This document shows, piece by piece, positions 18,608 to 27,437 of a stretch of DNA of 64,000 nt. Within the stretch, counting starts at the first letter, position 1, and each line of letters starts with the position of its first letter. The notes beneath the pieces are model-generated. The model was not told where the DNA came from. It worked only from the letters and a program-made list of their open reading frames with translations, and did not search any database. This DNA is from Pseudobacteroides cellulosolvens ATCC 35603 = DSM 2933. Its GTDB lineage: Bacteria; Bacillota; Clostridia; Acetivibrionales; DSM-2933. The position numbers and the translations under genes are program-made. Location of the stretch: assembly GCF_001262605.1 (NCBI RefSeq), contig NZ_LGTC01000001.1:3423001-3487000 (forward strand), in the 5' to 3' direction.

Positions 18608-20062
18608 TTAGGGCATTGGTGGATAATATGGTAAGTATTTATTTTCAGCTTGCATTGTTGGGTATTGAGTTGTCTTTTTGAGAAGATATGATTGGAGAAT
18701 ACTGTAATCACCAGCATTTATAAGATTATCTCCTGATACGTCTGCACTGAATAACCAAGCTGTAGCTGGTAATGAAACAACTTTCTTTAAGAGATATGAT
18801 CTCAAGTTGGAATAGTCAGCTGCATTTACCAAACCATCACCTGTTACATCACCAAATTTCCATACTCTGAAAAGGCCATTCTTTACAACAATTTTTTGAC
18901 CTCTAGGATTTCTTATAACATATCTTAAAACTTCAGCAGCACCAATAGCATCTACTTTACCAAATTTCTTTGTTACGAATGTAAACTTTGTTCCTGTTGA
19001 GTCTTGTGCTACTGCTCTTCCAGCCAAACCTGCCCATGAAGAATCAAGGTCTCCTTTAATTATTCCACATTCAGCTTGTTCATTGTTTACTGCAGTACAT
19101 ATACTGCTATTGTCTCCAGTTGTTACACTTATAGTTAATGATATTCCATCATCCAACTCCCCAGCAACATCCTTAACAGTCTGCTGGATTTCTGAATTAA
19201 CTACTACATTTAATGTATCATCATTTACTCTGATATATTTCTTTGATTCGATTAAAGCCTGGGCATCTTTTCCCAAGTTGTAATAGATCCATTTAAGTGC
19301 GTTTCCAACCGCTTCTCTCTTAGTAATATAGTTCAATGGTCGAACATATGGATAAACACTATTTTTTGCATTTATTACTGAACATTCAATATTGTCTATC
19401 TTTGTTGATTTTACAGTTTCATTTACATAATCAAGTGATACAAAACCTATTGCATTAGCATTATCTTTTACTGATACTTGCATTTCTTCGGATGATGGGT
19501 GATTAATTGCAGTAGATACAATTGTTGTTTTTCCTAGAGCAAGTTCTTTAAATGCATCAAGTGTTCCTGAACCCTCAGTTCTTGTGTGTACTTCTATTGG
19601 TGCATTGTTTCCACCCAATTGGCTCCAATTTGTTATTGGACTTGTAGCTGCACTTGAAAATATATTTTTTACTTGATCCTGAGTAAGATTTGTGATGGGA
19701 TTTGATGGGTTTACTATTACTGCAACTGCATCTTTTCCTATTGTGATGGGTATAATGTAAGGATATGTAGCTTTTTCTGAATCAGAAAGATCTCTTGACA
19801 TCATTCCAACATCCAAAGAACCGTCAAGGACTCCTGACAGACCTGCACCAGATCCTCCTTCTGTAATAACCACATCAACAGCATTTCCAGTGGATGCTTC
19901 AAATCCAGTTTCCAAAGTTCTTGCAAGTGGTGCAATAGTAGTTGATCCACCTACCTTAAGTGGTGTAGCTGCTGCATTCGCTTGAACTGATGGAATGATA
20001 AAACTACCAGTTAGTACTGTCGCTGCAATTAGCAAATTTACTGCTCTTTTGAATTTCAACAT
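18608..20062 (-). CDS. PstS phosphate-binding protein fused to a dockerin
   Basis: 484 residues. A Sec signal peptide (1-30, ending VQANA) lacks a lipobox cysteine, so the protein is secreted rather than lipid-anchored. A PstS domain (31-290) has GGSTTIAPLA, EGGSGAGLSG, MMSRDLSDSE and RTEGSGTLDAFKE; a partial second PBP-like segment (300-400) follows. The type I dockerin (about 405-470) has GDVTGDGLVNAADYSNLRSY and ADVSGDNLINAGDYSILQSY. Fusing a phosphate receptor to a dockerin would tether it to the cohesin scaffolds nearby. Excellent RBS (AAAGGAGG); possible Pho box upstream. Confidence 0.92.
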   Translation of the reverse strand: MLKFKRAVNLLIAATVLTGSFIIPSVQANAAATPLKVGGSTTIAPLARTLETGFEASTGNAVDVVITEGGSGAGLSGVLDGSLDVGMMSRDLSDSEKATYPYIIPITIGKDAVAVIVNPSNPITNLTQDQVKNIFSSAATSPITNWSQLGGNNAPIEVHTRTEGSGTLDAFKELALGKTTIVSTAINHPSSEEMQVSVKDNANAIGFVSLDYVNETVKSTKIDNIECSVINAKNSVYPYVRPLNYITKREAVGNALKWIYYNLGKDAQALIESKKYIRVNDDTLNVVVNSEIQQTVKDVAGELDDGISLTISVTTGDNSSICTAVNNEQAECGIIKGDLDSSWAGLAGRAVAQDSTGTKFTFVTKKFGKVDAIGAAEVLRYVIRNPRGQKIVVKNGLFRVWKFGDVTGDGLVNAADYSNLRSYLLKKVVSLPATAWLFSADVSGDNLINAGDYSILQSYLLKKTTQYPTMQAENKYLPYYPPMP

Positions 20063-20148
20063 CTTTTTTCCTCCTTTAAAATGTAGTAAGTTATACTCTT
20101 TTCATATTGATCGTTATATCAACGAACATGTACATTTTATAGAACAAA

Positions 20149-20208
20149 GATTAAGAACATATTATAAACACGCTAATTATAATAATGATTATGTAAAAAT
20201 GTAGTTAA
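20149..20208 (-). promoter_or_regulatory. Possible Pho box upstream of PstS-dockerin
   Basis: Plus-strand hexamers GATTAA (20149), TATTAT (20160), CGCTAA (20171), TGTAAA (20192) and AGTTAA (20203) fall on or close to an 11-bp grid. Individual matches are weaker than in the other boxes of this window. Confidence 0.35.
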
Positions 20209-20237
20209 GTAAAATTGGGTTATTATAATAATTTTTA

Positions 20238-20273
20238 CAAATAAAAAACCAGCCTCGGCTGGTTTTTTATTTG
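20238..20273. terminator. Strong bidirectional terminator
   Basis: Perfect 17-bp arms (20238-20254 and 20257-20273) around a GGCTGG core with A- and T-runs on the two sides. It ends the minus-strand gene at 20274 and insulates the PstS-dockerin promoter. Confidence 0.85.
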
Positions 20274-21215
20274 TTATTTCATTATTGTGATAGTTTTTGT
20301 ACTCGCTTCCCAATCAACTTTAAGACCCGCATTTTCACTGACGAACCTGACTGGAACAAAGGTCCTCCCCTCAATAATCTGTGGAGGAACATCAATCGTT
20401 TTACTGCCGTTGTTTACAATTACATTCTTTTTATTTATCCACATCTGAATTTTAGAACTTCCTATACTAATAGTAATCTTTTTATCTGTTGCATTCCAAT
20501 CTATTTTACCATCGAAGGCTTCTACTACTGCCCTAATTGGTAAGAGAGTTCTTCCTCCTATTATTTTAGGTGCAGCATCAATATTTGCTATACTTCCACC
20601 ATTTTCTATAACCGGTTTATCAACAGTTAATTTTACTTCAGGTTTTGGGTTACCAACTGTTATCTTACCACTTACATACTCAACATTCACTGGAACAGTC
20701 ATGTCAGTATAAAATAGATTTTCTTTTTTTCTATTTAGAAAGTCTAACTCATATGTAGGAGTCAACTTTACACTAACATAACTTGAAGGACAACTGCTGC
20801 TTACATCAAAAGTTAACTCAAGAAATGTTCCACTGGACTTAATATGAGAATTGCCTGTCATATCATAATCTGTGTAAATTATAGTAGTTCCAGTATCTAT
20901 ATCGTTAGATATAATATCAAACATTGGATTATGTACTATGCTGCCGCTCTTTATATTATCCTTTTTCAATGTAACCTTGCTTTTATCATATTCTATATTA
21001 AACTGGGCAGCAGTAAGCCCTTTATCTGGTATATTATCAAATTTTATTTCCATTTTCACCTGACTGCCAGGGTTTGCTTTAACGCTATTAATCGAAACTG
21101 AAACCGGCTTTGCACGACAATAAGCTGTGCTCATGGACAAGATCATTATTGCTCCAAGTATGGATACAGTGCATAATAATTTAAATAAATTTCCTTTGAT
21201 GTTTTTCCTCTTCAT
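20274..21215 (-). CDS. Cohesin protein with copper-amine-oxidase-like stalk domain
   Basis: 313 residues: signal peptide (1-32), one type I cohesin (about 34-190; VKMEIKFDNIPDKGLTAAQF, SGTFLELTFDVSSSCPS), then two stalk (copper amine oxidase N-like) repeats (about 200-313; GGRTLLPIRAVVEAFDGKID and EGRTFVPVRFVSENAGLKVD). Such stalk modules are frequent in secreted clostridial proteins and are thought to act in surface attachment or spacing; no oxidase activity is implied. Last gene of a four-gene minus unit (26345 to 20274). Confidence 0.85.
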   Translation of the reverse strand: MKRKNIKGNLFKLLCTVSILGAIMILSMSTAYCRAKPVSVSINSVKANPGSQVKMEIKFDNIPDKGLTAAQFNIEYDKSKVTLKKDNIKSGSIVHNPMFDIISNDIDTGTTIIYTDYDMTGNSHIKSSGTFLELTFDVSSSCPSSYVSVKLTPTYELDFLNRKKENLFYTDMTVPVNVEYVSGKITVGNPKPEVKLTVDKPVIENGGSIANIDAAPKIIGGRTLLPIRAVVEAFDGKIDWNATDKKITISIGSSKIQMWINKKNVIVNNGSKTIDVPPQIIEGRTFVPVRFVSENAGLKVDWEASTKTITIMK

Positions 21216-21338
21216 TTTTATCTCTCCTCAAATTTTTGATTATATTTACAAAAAAACCAAGCTTTTATTGCCTCAGTATTTTTATATTCAATTAAATATC
21301 TATGGACATCGAACAGTAAAGTTATATATCAGTTCGCA

Positions 21339-21365
21339 CGGAATAGCCCTTTTTCGGCTATTCCG
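21339..21365. other. Intercistronic hairpin
   Basis: CGGAATAGCC (21339-21348) pairs perfectly with 21356-21365, with a 7-base loop rich in T. It lies between the PstS-like lipoprotein and the cohesin-stalk gene, with no strong T-run on the minus strand. An RNA-stabilising or attenuating role is likelier than full termination. Confidence 0.5.
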
Positions 21366-21385
21366 CTTACTATATATAACTAATT

Positions 21386-22417
21386 TTACTTTTCGACATT
21401 TATGGGATAATATCCCTTTGCTTTTATATTCTTTTGTCCTTCTTCACCGATAATATAACTTACAAATTCTTTCATATCAGGTTCAATATTTTCTTTTGAT
21501 AGTATTTTAAAGGGTATGCACATTTTATACTTACCTGACAACAAATTTTCAATGGATGGTTCAACTCCTTCAATATCAATTGGATAAACAGAAGCATTAT
21601 CGATACTGTCAAAAGATATTATCCCTATCGCATTATCTTGTTGTGAAACTGCTTCTATTACCTCATTTTCACTATCTTTTTTTATGTATGTGGACATTAA
21701 TGACTTATTAGTCTTTCCATTAGCTGATTTTTGGATAAGCTCAAAAAAATCATTTACTGCTAACAACATTCTATTGCCTTTTGGTGTATCACCCATCATA
21801 TACAATGTGATTTTTCCATCATCGCCACCAAGCTGACTCCAATTTTTAATCTCACCTTTCATTACCTTCTTCACACTTTCAATGCTTAAATCCTTAACTT
21901 TACTGTTATTATTTACAATAACCGCAAATGCTTCATAACCAAAAATTGTTTCTTTAAGATTTAAAGCTTTCTCTTCCGGTGTTAATGGTCTTGTAAGTAT
22001 CCCTAAATTGGCTTTACCTGTATTAATTCTTGATAATGGGACACTTGCAGCAACTTCTTCACAATTAATAAAAATCTTTTTATGTGCTTTTTGCAAATAT
22101 GAAAACGCCATTTCTTTAGTTATTTTATTTCCAAGTTCATTACCAGATACAATATAACTCTTAGGTATCGGTGTGGAGTTTTTAATATTTGGTGTACTTA
22201 TCTCTTTAATTTCTGTAGAATTTTTAGCTGTTTCATGATCAGAAGGTATTTCACCCGGTACTGGAGTTACATATTCAATTGCTGAAGAAACTTCAGAAGT
22301 TGGTGTGTCCTTAGTAGTATCTTGTACATTTTCTTCTTTACCCCCACATCCTACCAAGTTGATCAAAATAATTACTATACAAGTAACCAATAAAAATCTT
22401 TTCAAAGCATTAGACAT
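21386..22417 (-). CDS. PstS-like substrate-binding lipoprotein
   Basis: 343 residues with a lipoprotein signal (LINLVGC, cysteine near residue 24) followed by a low-complexity Ser/Thr/Glu spacer. The PBP-like domain (about 90-343) has PstS features, ILTRPLTPEEKAL, IKNWSQLGG and IGIISFDSIDN, but is shorter and more divergent than the other PstS proteins here. Probably a lipid-anchored phosphate-binding protein. It sits between two cohesin genes in the Pho-controlled minus unit. Confidence 0.75.
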   Translation of the reverse strand: MSNALKRFLLVTCIVIILINLVGCGGKEENVQDTTKDTPTSEVSSAIEYVTPVPGEIPSDHETAKNSTEIKEISTPNIKNSTPIPKSYIVSGNELGNKITKEMAFSYLQKAHKKIFINCEEVAASVPLSRINTGKANLGILTRPLTPEEKALNLKETIFGYEAFAVIVNNNSKVKDLSIESVKKVMKGEIKNWSQLGGDDGKITLYMMGDTPKGNRMLLAVNDFFELIQKSANGKTNKSLMSTYIKKDSENEVIEAVSQQDNAIGIISFDSIDNASVYPIDIEGVEPSIENLLSGKYKMCIPFKILSKENIEPDMKEFVSYIIGEEGQKNIKAKGYYPINVEK

Positions 22418-22446
22418 TTCTTTTCCTCCATGTGTTTTATTTTTCT

Positions 22447-23613
22447 TTATTGAAACTTCTTAACTTTTACAGTATCATTGGGTTTATCCCACTCTACTAT
22501 GCACTCAAATGCTATAGATGCCAAACATAATGGTATGTATGGTTTGTTTTGGATTAACTCAGGAAACTCATCAATTAATTTTGTTTTTCCATTAACAGTT
22601 ATTTTTTTCTTATTAATCCACATTTCTGTATTTCTGCCCTTATAGGTAATTTTAATTTTCTTTTCTACTGCATTCCATTCGCATATTGCACCAACTATAT
22701 TTGAGATTTCATTTACAGGTACTAGTGCACCATTCTCACCAAATGTAGGAACAATTTTACTATCTTTTGAATTAATCATTTGCTGTTTACCATTAATATT
22801 AATCTGAGGTTCACCCAATTTCATTTCCACCTCCAGCATCAATTTTTTATTCTGACTGGATAATAATATATTTTGGTTGCTTACACTCCCAGGTAAAGGA
22901 GTTGTAGAAATACTTGGTGTCACTGTGATAGATGGTGAAGGTGTTCCAGTTGTGTTTGATGTTGTAGTTGGGGTATAAGTTGGAGTTGGCGTTGCACCAG
23001 TTGCTTTTGGTACAGCAATTGTTCCACTACTAAAAGAAGCAGGTATTATTTCAGCATCTGCCTTATAAAATGCACCTTCAACATTTCCCCCAGAAACTCT
23101 CTTATCCTCACAATTTGGCTTAATAGTAGCCGTTCCGCTGGTAAAACTACTTTTTATCTTAAATACAGCTTCTCCAAATATTCCATTTCTCTTAATATGA
23201 GAATCCCCAGTTTGAGCATCATCATTATATAAAATCTTTACTCCATCTTGTGGTGGTGGTTTTGTTGAATCATTTCTAATCATAGCCAATTGTTCTTGGG
23301 TATAAACTGCATTAATATCAATATTTTCATAACTAATATCTCTAACTTTATCACCAATAATTTCCCCAGAATTGAACTTTACAAATTCCAGTTTTGATTT
23401 ATCATATTCCAATACTAAAGTGGCAGAATTAACTCCTGTAGATGGTATATTGCTTAATGATATTGAAACGCTCACTTCATCACCAGGGTTGCCGCTTGTA
23501 CTTGAAACATTAACTGAAATGGATCCATCGGCAAAAGTTGATTTAGATATAAATATAAATGAGATTGCTAACGCAATTATTAGAATTGTGCTAAATAACC
23601 TTTTCGAATTCAT
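22447..23613 (-). CDS. Cohesin protein with stalk domain
   Basis: 388 residues from ATG 23613, chosen because AGGAGG lies 6 bp before it and the signal peptide (MNSKRLFSTILIIALAISF) begins there; the longer frame from 23679 has no RBS. A type I cohesin (about 30-205; VSVSISLSNIPSTGVNSATL, YNDDAQTGDSHIKRNG) has an insertion before the YNDD strand. A TPTPTYTPTTT linker follows, then a stalk-type domain (about 270-388; GALVPVNEISNIVGAICEW, KPYIPLCLASIAFECIVEW). Same architecture as the 20274 protein. Confidence 0.85.
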   Translation of the reverse strand: MNSKRLFSTILIIALAISFIFISKSTFADGSISVNVSSTSGNPGDEVSVSISLSNIPSTGVNSATLVLEYDKSKLEFVKFNSGEIIGDKVRDISYENIDINAVYTQEQLAMIRNDSTKPPPQDGVKILYNDDAQTGDSHIKRNGIFGEAVFKIKSSFTSGTATIKPNCEDKRVSGGNVEGAFYKADAEIIPASFSSGTIAVPKATGATPTPTYTPTTTSNTTGTPSPSITVTPSISTTPLPGSVSNQNILLSSQNKKLMLEVEMKLGEPQININGKQQMINSKDSKIVPTFGENGALVPVNEISNIVGAICEWNAVEKKIKITYKGRNTEMWINKKKITVNGKTKLIDEFPELIQNKPYIPLCLASIAFECIVEWDKPNDTVKVKKFQ

Positions 23614-23681
23614 AACATTCCTCCTACTTGACACATAAAATTTCAAAACAATAACTCTAAAATGTCTCCTTTCAATCATTA

Positions 23682-26345
23682 CTATGTCTTATTATTTAAA
23701 TACATATAAATAGCCTTTGAAACTTCAGCTCTTGTTATAAAATTGGAAGGCTTTATTGTATTATCACTATATCCTGTAAAAATGCCCCTTTTGTATGAAT
23801 TGATAATATACTTTTTCGACCAGCTTGGAACATCATATTCATCTGCAAAGTATACATTGAATTCAGATATACCTAATCCGCTATAAAAAGCATTCTCGAG
23901 TATTTTTATTGCTTCTGCTCTGGTTATGAAATTATTTGCTTTGAAATTATTGCCGCTATAGCCTTCGATATATTTGTACTTATATGCTTCTGCTATATAT
24001 GCTAAAGCCCATGAAGGTGTATTATTTTTATCAGCAAATGGATATGAAATATTATTGGGAACATTAATATTCTTTGCAACAATAATCATTTTTACAATTT
24101 CTGCTCTGCTAACATAATTGTCTGGTTTGAATGTACTATCATTATATCCTGCAACAATACTTCTTTTAAAAAGGTCTAATATGTAATCCTTTGCCCAATG
24201 TGAACCCAAGTCCGAGAATAATCCTGATGATGGATAAGTTCTGTTATCTAACACATAGTAACTACCCTGTTTCCTTGCAACATTTACAGAATATGATGTG
24301 AAGCTAGTATAATCAGATGAATATACACAAATTGTAAACATATTTAAATCAGGCAAACACTTAATAGATATCTCTTTATTTATTGGGTACTCAAGACCAT
24401 TCACAATAAAATGTACATTTGCATAATCAGTCTGAGGTCTTAGCACAATTTGTGTCTCACCTTCTTTAAGTATCGCCCAGTAAACTGATTTCTGTGCGGA
24501 AAATTCAGGCGATAAGACAGCATTATCAATAGTTAAACTTTTTAGCTGAGTCATTTGTAATAAGGGAGTTGTTGTAGGTGTTATTGTGGGTGTTGAAGTA
24601 ATTGTAGCTGTTGGGGTTACCGTAGGAGTTGAGGTTATAGTTGGAGTTGCTGTTTTCGTTGGAGTAGGTGTTGAAGTAGCATTTGAAACTGTTATCTTCC
24701 CATCCTCATATAATACTTCAACAAGGCTTATCATCTCTGAATAAAAGACTGAGCTTTCATCTTTATAAAATTTTATATCATGTTCACCAGCAGGACATGA
24801 AGCAGATACATCAAATTCTATAGTACATAATACTCCATCTTTCTTAATATAGGAATCTCCGCTCTGCTTATCATCAGAATATAGAACTGTAATACCATTT
24901 TCTATAGTATTATATGATATATCTTTTGCTTTATCATTTACAATATCTCCAACTGTAATTTGTTTAACTGTAAATTTGCTTTTATCAAACTCTACATTAA
25001 ACTGGCCTGATGTTATTCCCTTTTGAGGTACTTTTGAAAGATTGACATCAATTTTAATGTTAGCACCTTTATTGCATGAAACTTTACTTAAAGATATCTT
25101 CATGGCATTTGAAGAAACAGAGTTTGGAGTTGGTGTTGGAATAATTGTAATAGCTGGAGTTATAGAAGGAGTTACAGTTTTTGTAAGTGTTGGAACACCA
25201 CCTGAAACTACTATTATTTTATTATTTAAATACGACGTTTCGATAATATTTGACACTTCATAATCTGAGTAAAAGCAGCTATTATCGTCTTTATAAAATT
25301 TGAAATCATATTCACCATATGGACATGATGCAGAAACTTCTAAATTAATTATGCAGAAAACTCCACTTTTATTAATGAATGAATTTCCGCTTTGTTTACT
25401 ATCTGAATATAAAACTGTCAATCCATTTGATATCAAACTATATGATAAATCCTTGTCCCCATCATTAATAATTTCTCCAGCGGTTATTTTACTGACTTTA
25501 AAATTGTTTGTATCAAATTTTATGTTGAACTGTCCAGATTTTACTCCTTCCTTTGGTAAATCCTCAATATTTATAATCATTTTTACAATTGAACCTTTAT
25601 CACAGAAAACATCATTCATTGATAATTTCATTGATTTATCGATTATAGGAGCGGTTGATGGAGTTGCTGTTGGAGTCATAGATGGAATAGTATTAACTAC
25701 AGTTGATAAATTTGAAGTCTGAGAAGCATTAGGAGGTGTTGCTACTGTTGTGGGAGTGTATTTAGTTGAAGTTCCTTCTCCTATGGTTATTTCACCAGCT
25801 CTATATTCCACATTATTAATTGGTCTTAATTCCAATGGGTTAGATTCATTATTACTTTTTGTGTAAAATGGTATCTCTCCTTCTGAATCCACTGTAATAA
25901 TTTGTTTTTCTAAACACTCATCATTAACTTTAAACTTTAAAGTTAAAAAGACCCCGTTATCTCTTATGAAATTTTCTCTACCATCATATAGAATTCTAAG
26001 TCCTACTATCTTTTTATTGAAAACAATATTTTCAACTATTATTCCTTTCTTTTCCCACTTAATTATGGGTCCTGAAAATACTCCTATACCCAAAACCGGA
26101 GTAAGTAAAAGATTCTTCGAATCATAATAAATACAAAGTTGTCCTGTAGCAATACCAGTTTGAGGAACATTCTGAAGGCATACGTCAAAATTGATATAAC
26201 TTCCTGGTGAACCGTGTACCTTTGCCAAAGACAAAATTACAGGTTGGTCTTCAGAGAACACATGAAACATGATACACATCATGGATAAAATCAATAAAAT
26301 GGATACTATTCTCTTTATAACCTTTGATAATGCAAGAAATCTCAT
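23682..26345 (-). CDS. Triple-cohesin SLH anchoring scaffoldin
   Basis: 887 residues: signal peptide (about 1-32); a divergent cohesin (33-185); two closely similar type I cohesins (about 235-380 and 415-550, sharing SGQFNVEFDKSKF / SGQFNIKFDTNNF and YSDDKQSGDSYIKKDG-like segments) separated by TPT linkers; a cadherin-like beta-sandwich (about 598-695); and three SLH repeats (710-887; DLGSHWAKDYILDLFKRSIV, FKPDNYVSRAEIVKMIIVA). It is the largest anchoring scaffold here and could display three dockerin partners, such as PstS-dockerin and the phosphatase. First gene of its unit; Pho box upstream. Confidence 0.9.
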   Translation of the reverse strand: MRFLALSKVIKRIVSILLILSMMCIMFHVFSEDQPVILSLAKVHGSPGSYINFDVCLQNVPQTGIATGQLCIYYDSKNLLLTPVLGIGVFSGPIIKWEKKGIIVENIVFNKKIVGLRILYDGRENFIRDNGVFLTLKFKVNDECLEKQIITVDSEGEIPFYTKSNNESNPLELRPINNVEYRAGEITIGEGTSTKYTPTTVATPPNASQTSNLSTVVNTIPSMTPTATPSTAPIIDKSMKLSMNDVFCDKGSIVKMIINIEDLPKEGVKSGQFNIKFDTNNFKVSKITAGEIINDGDKDLSYSLISNGLTVLYSDSKQSGNSFINKSGVFCIINLEVSASCPYGEYDFKFYKDDNSCFYSDYEVSNIIETSYLNNKIIVVSGGVPTLTKTVTPSITPAITIIPTPTPNSVSSNAMKISLSKVSCNKGANIKIDVNLSKVPQKGITSGQFNVEFDKSKFTVKQITVGDIVNDKAKDISYNTIENGITVLYSDDKQSGDSYIKKDGVLCTIEFDVSASCPAGEHDIKFYKDESSVFYSEMISLVEVLYEDGKITVSNATSTPTPTKTATPTITSTPTVTPTATITSTPTITPTTTPLLQMTQLKSLTIDNAVLSPEFSAQKSVYWAILKEGETQIVLRPQTDYANVHFIVNGLEYPINKEISIKCLPDLNMFTICVYSSDYTSFTSYSVNVARKQGSYYVLDNRTYPSSGLFSDLGSHWAKDYILDLFKRSIVAGYNDSTFKPDNYVSRAEIVKMIIVAKNINVPNNISYPFADKNNTPSWALAYIAEAYKYKYIEGYSGNNFKANNFITRAEAIKILENAFYSGLGISEFNVYFADEYDVPSWSKKYIINSYKRGIFTGYSDNTIKPSNFITRAEVSKAIYMYLNNKT

Positions 26346-26409
26346 CTAAAAAAATTCCCTCCCTCTTAAAAATAAATCACATTTATCAAGCATTATACTA
26401 TTACATTAT

Positions 26410-26469
26410 CTTTAATTAGCTATTAATTGGTTGTTAAGTTTAGTAATTTGGATTATTAATTTTTATTAA
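26410..26469 (-). promoter_or_regulatory. Pho box upstream of the triple-cohesin scaffoldin
   Basis: Plus-strand CTTTAA (26410), TATTAA (26421), TGTTAA (26432), GTAATT (26443) and TATTAA (26454) start every 11 bp; another TATTAA is at 26464. It lies 65-125 bp before the start at 26345. On the minus strand this reads as TTAACA-type direct repeats. Confidence 0.65.
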
Positions 26470-26516
26470 CATTTTTAAGACTGGAATTTAAAAAAGTACT
26501 CTTATCTAAAACGCAA

Positions 26517-26549
26517 TAAAAAAGACAAAATGTTAGCATTATTTTGTCT
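26517..26549 (-). terminator. Intrinsic terminator, minus strand
   Basis: AGACAAAAT (26523-26531) pairs with ATTTTGTCT (26541-26549); on the minus strand TTTTTT follows at once. It closes the small zinc-ribbon gene at 26675. Confidence 0.75.
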
Positions 26550-26674
26550 ATGTAGCTATTATTAATTAAAGGGATATATATCAGTTTGAATCTTAAGAAA
26601 AGGGAAATAGAGATATTGGGAATAGATGACTTGGATTAAGAAATGAAACAGGTGGATTTTTATATTGAATAGGT

Positions 26675-26866
26675 CTATGCACTACATTTAATTTCTCTTA
26701 AATATGAAGTACAAATATCATCTGGCTCAAATTCATTTGAAATATTAATATAACTGCAATCCTCGCATATCAAGGAAATATTATGGAGTTTCCTAGCATC
26801 AGTTTCAGGAAGATTGAATATAACTGTACCACAGTGTGAACACTTAATTGTTTTAAATTTAAACAT
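26675..26866 (-). CDS. Small zinc-ribbon protein under a Pho box
   Basis: 63 residues with two Cys pairs (CSHCGT at 9-14 and CEDC near 33-36), typical of a structural zinc ribbon; two more Cys lie near the C-terminus. Function unknown. GGAGAAT precedes the ATG. It has its own strong Pho box (26923-26961) and its own terminator, so it forms a separate phosphate-starvation unit between the pst-pho operon and the scaffoldin genes. It could be a small regulatory or adaptor protein, but nothing in the sequence decides this. Confidence 0.7.
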   Translation of the reverse strand: MFKFKTIKCSHCGTVIFNLPETDARKLHNISLICEDCSYINISNEFEPDDICTSYLREIKCSA

Positions 26867-26922
26867 ATAATTCTCCTTTTCGTATAGAATTTATTTACTT
26901 ATGTATAATTCTACAAAACTTT

Positions 26923-26961
26923 TGTTAATCTACAATTAAGTGATTTTTAACTTAGTGTAAA
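26923..26961 (-). promoter_or_regulatory. Pho box upstream of the zinc-ribbon gene
   Basis: Plus-strand TGTTAA (26923), AATTAA (26934), TTTTAA (26945) and TGTAAA (26956) sit at exact 11-bp intervals about 60 bp before the start codon. It is one of the cleanest boxes in the window. Confidence 0.65.
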
Positions 26962-27005
26962 TTTTTAAGTGCTGCTAAAAAATTAATTGTTTAGTAGGTA
27001 TTGGA

Positions 27006-27413
27006 TTACTTTTCCAACTTGCCTCTATTATAAAAGCTTTTTAGCCTTAAAAGGCACTTCAATTTAAATAAGATTTCATTAATGCTAGCTGGCTTAACCA
27101 TATACTCATCAGCTCCAAGTTCTAATGATAATGACTTGTCAAATTCGTCTGCATTTTCCGACAAAACAAGTAAGATTGAACCTTTTAGCCTGGAATCAGA
27201 TCTTATTTCTTTTATTAAATCAAATATCATAAAACTGCTTTGATAAACACAATTTATTATCAAAATATCAGGCCTTTTGACCCTTGCCTTATCGAGCCCA
27301 GACTTGGGTTTAGCAGAAAAAAATAGTTTGTATTTGCATTTTTTAAGTTCATCTTTTAAAAGTATTCCATAGCTATCATTTCCTATTAAAATTATTGAAT
27401 GCATACTCTTCAC
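27006..27413 (-). CDS. Stand-alone degenerate response-regulator receiver domain
   Basis: 135 residues with the receiver fold but no output domain. Where an active receiver has the phosphorylated Asp (LLDIMLP in the neighbouring PhoB), this has LIINCVYQ, so Asp is replaced by Asn. The switch Lys is kept (YMVKPAS), and Ser replaces the switch Thr (VLSENA). It is unlikely to be phosphorylated normally and may act as a phosphorylation-independent binding partner of PhoR or PhoB. It is the last gene of the pst-pho operon, 24 bp after phoR. Confidence 0.75.
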   Translation of the reverse strand: MKSMHSIILIGNDSYGILLKDELKKCKYKLFFSAKPKSGLDKARVKRPDILIINCVYQSSFMIFDLIKEIRSDSRLKGSILLVLSENADEFDKSLSLELGADEYMVKPASINEILFKLKCLLRLKSFYNRGKLEK

Positions 27414-27437
27414 CTATATCTCTCCATAAAAACATAA

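Noticed and set aside
10008..26345. Ordinary cellulosome gene cluster
   Set aside because: Cohesins, dockerins and SLH domains are present, but no glycoside hydrolase, carbohydrate-binding or polysaccharide-lyase domain; the partners are phosphate proteins. The CBM48-like module at 35631 belongs to an esterase.
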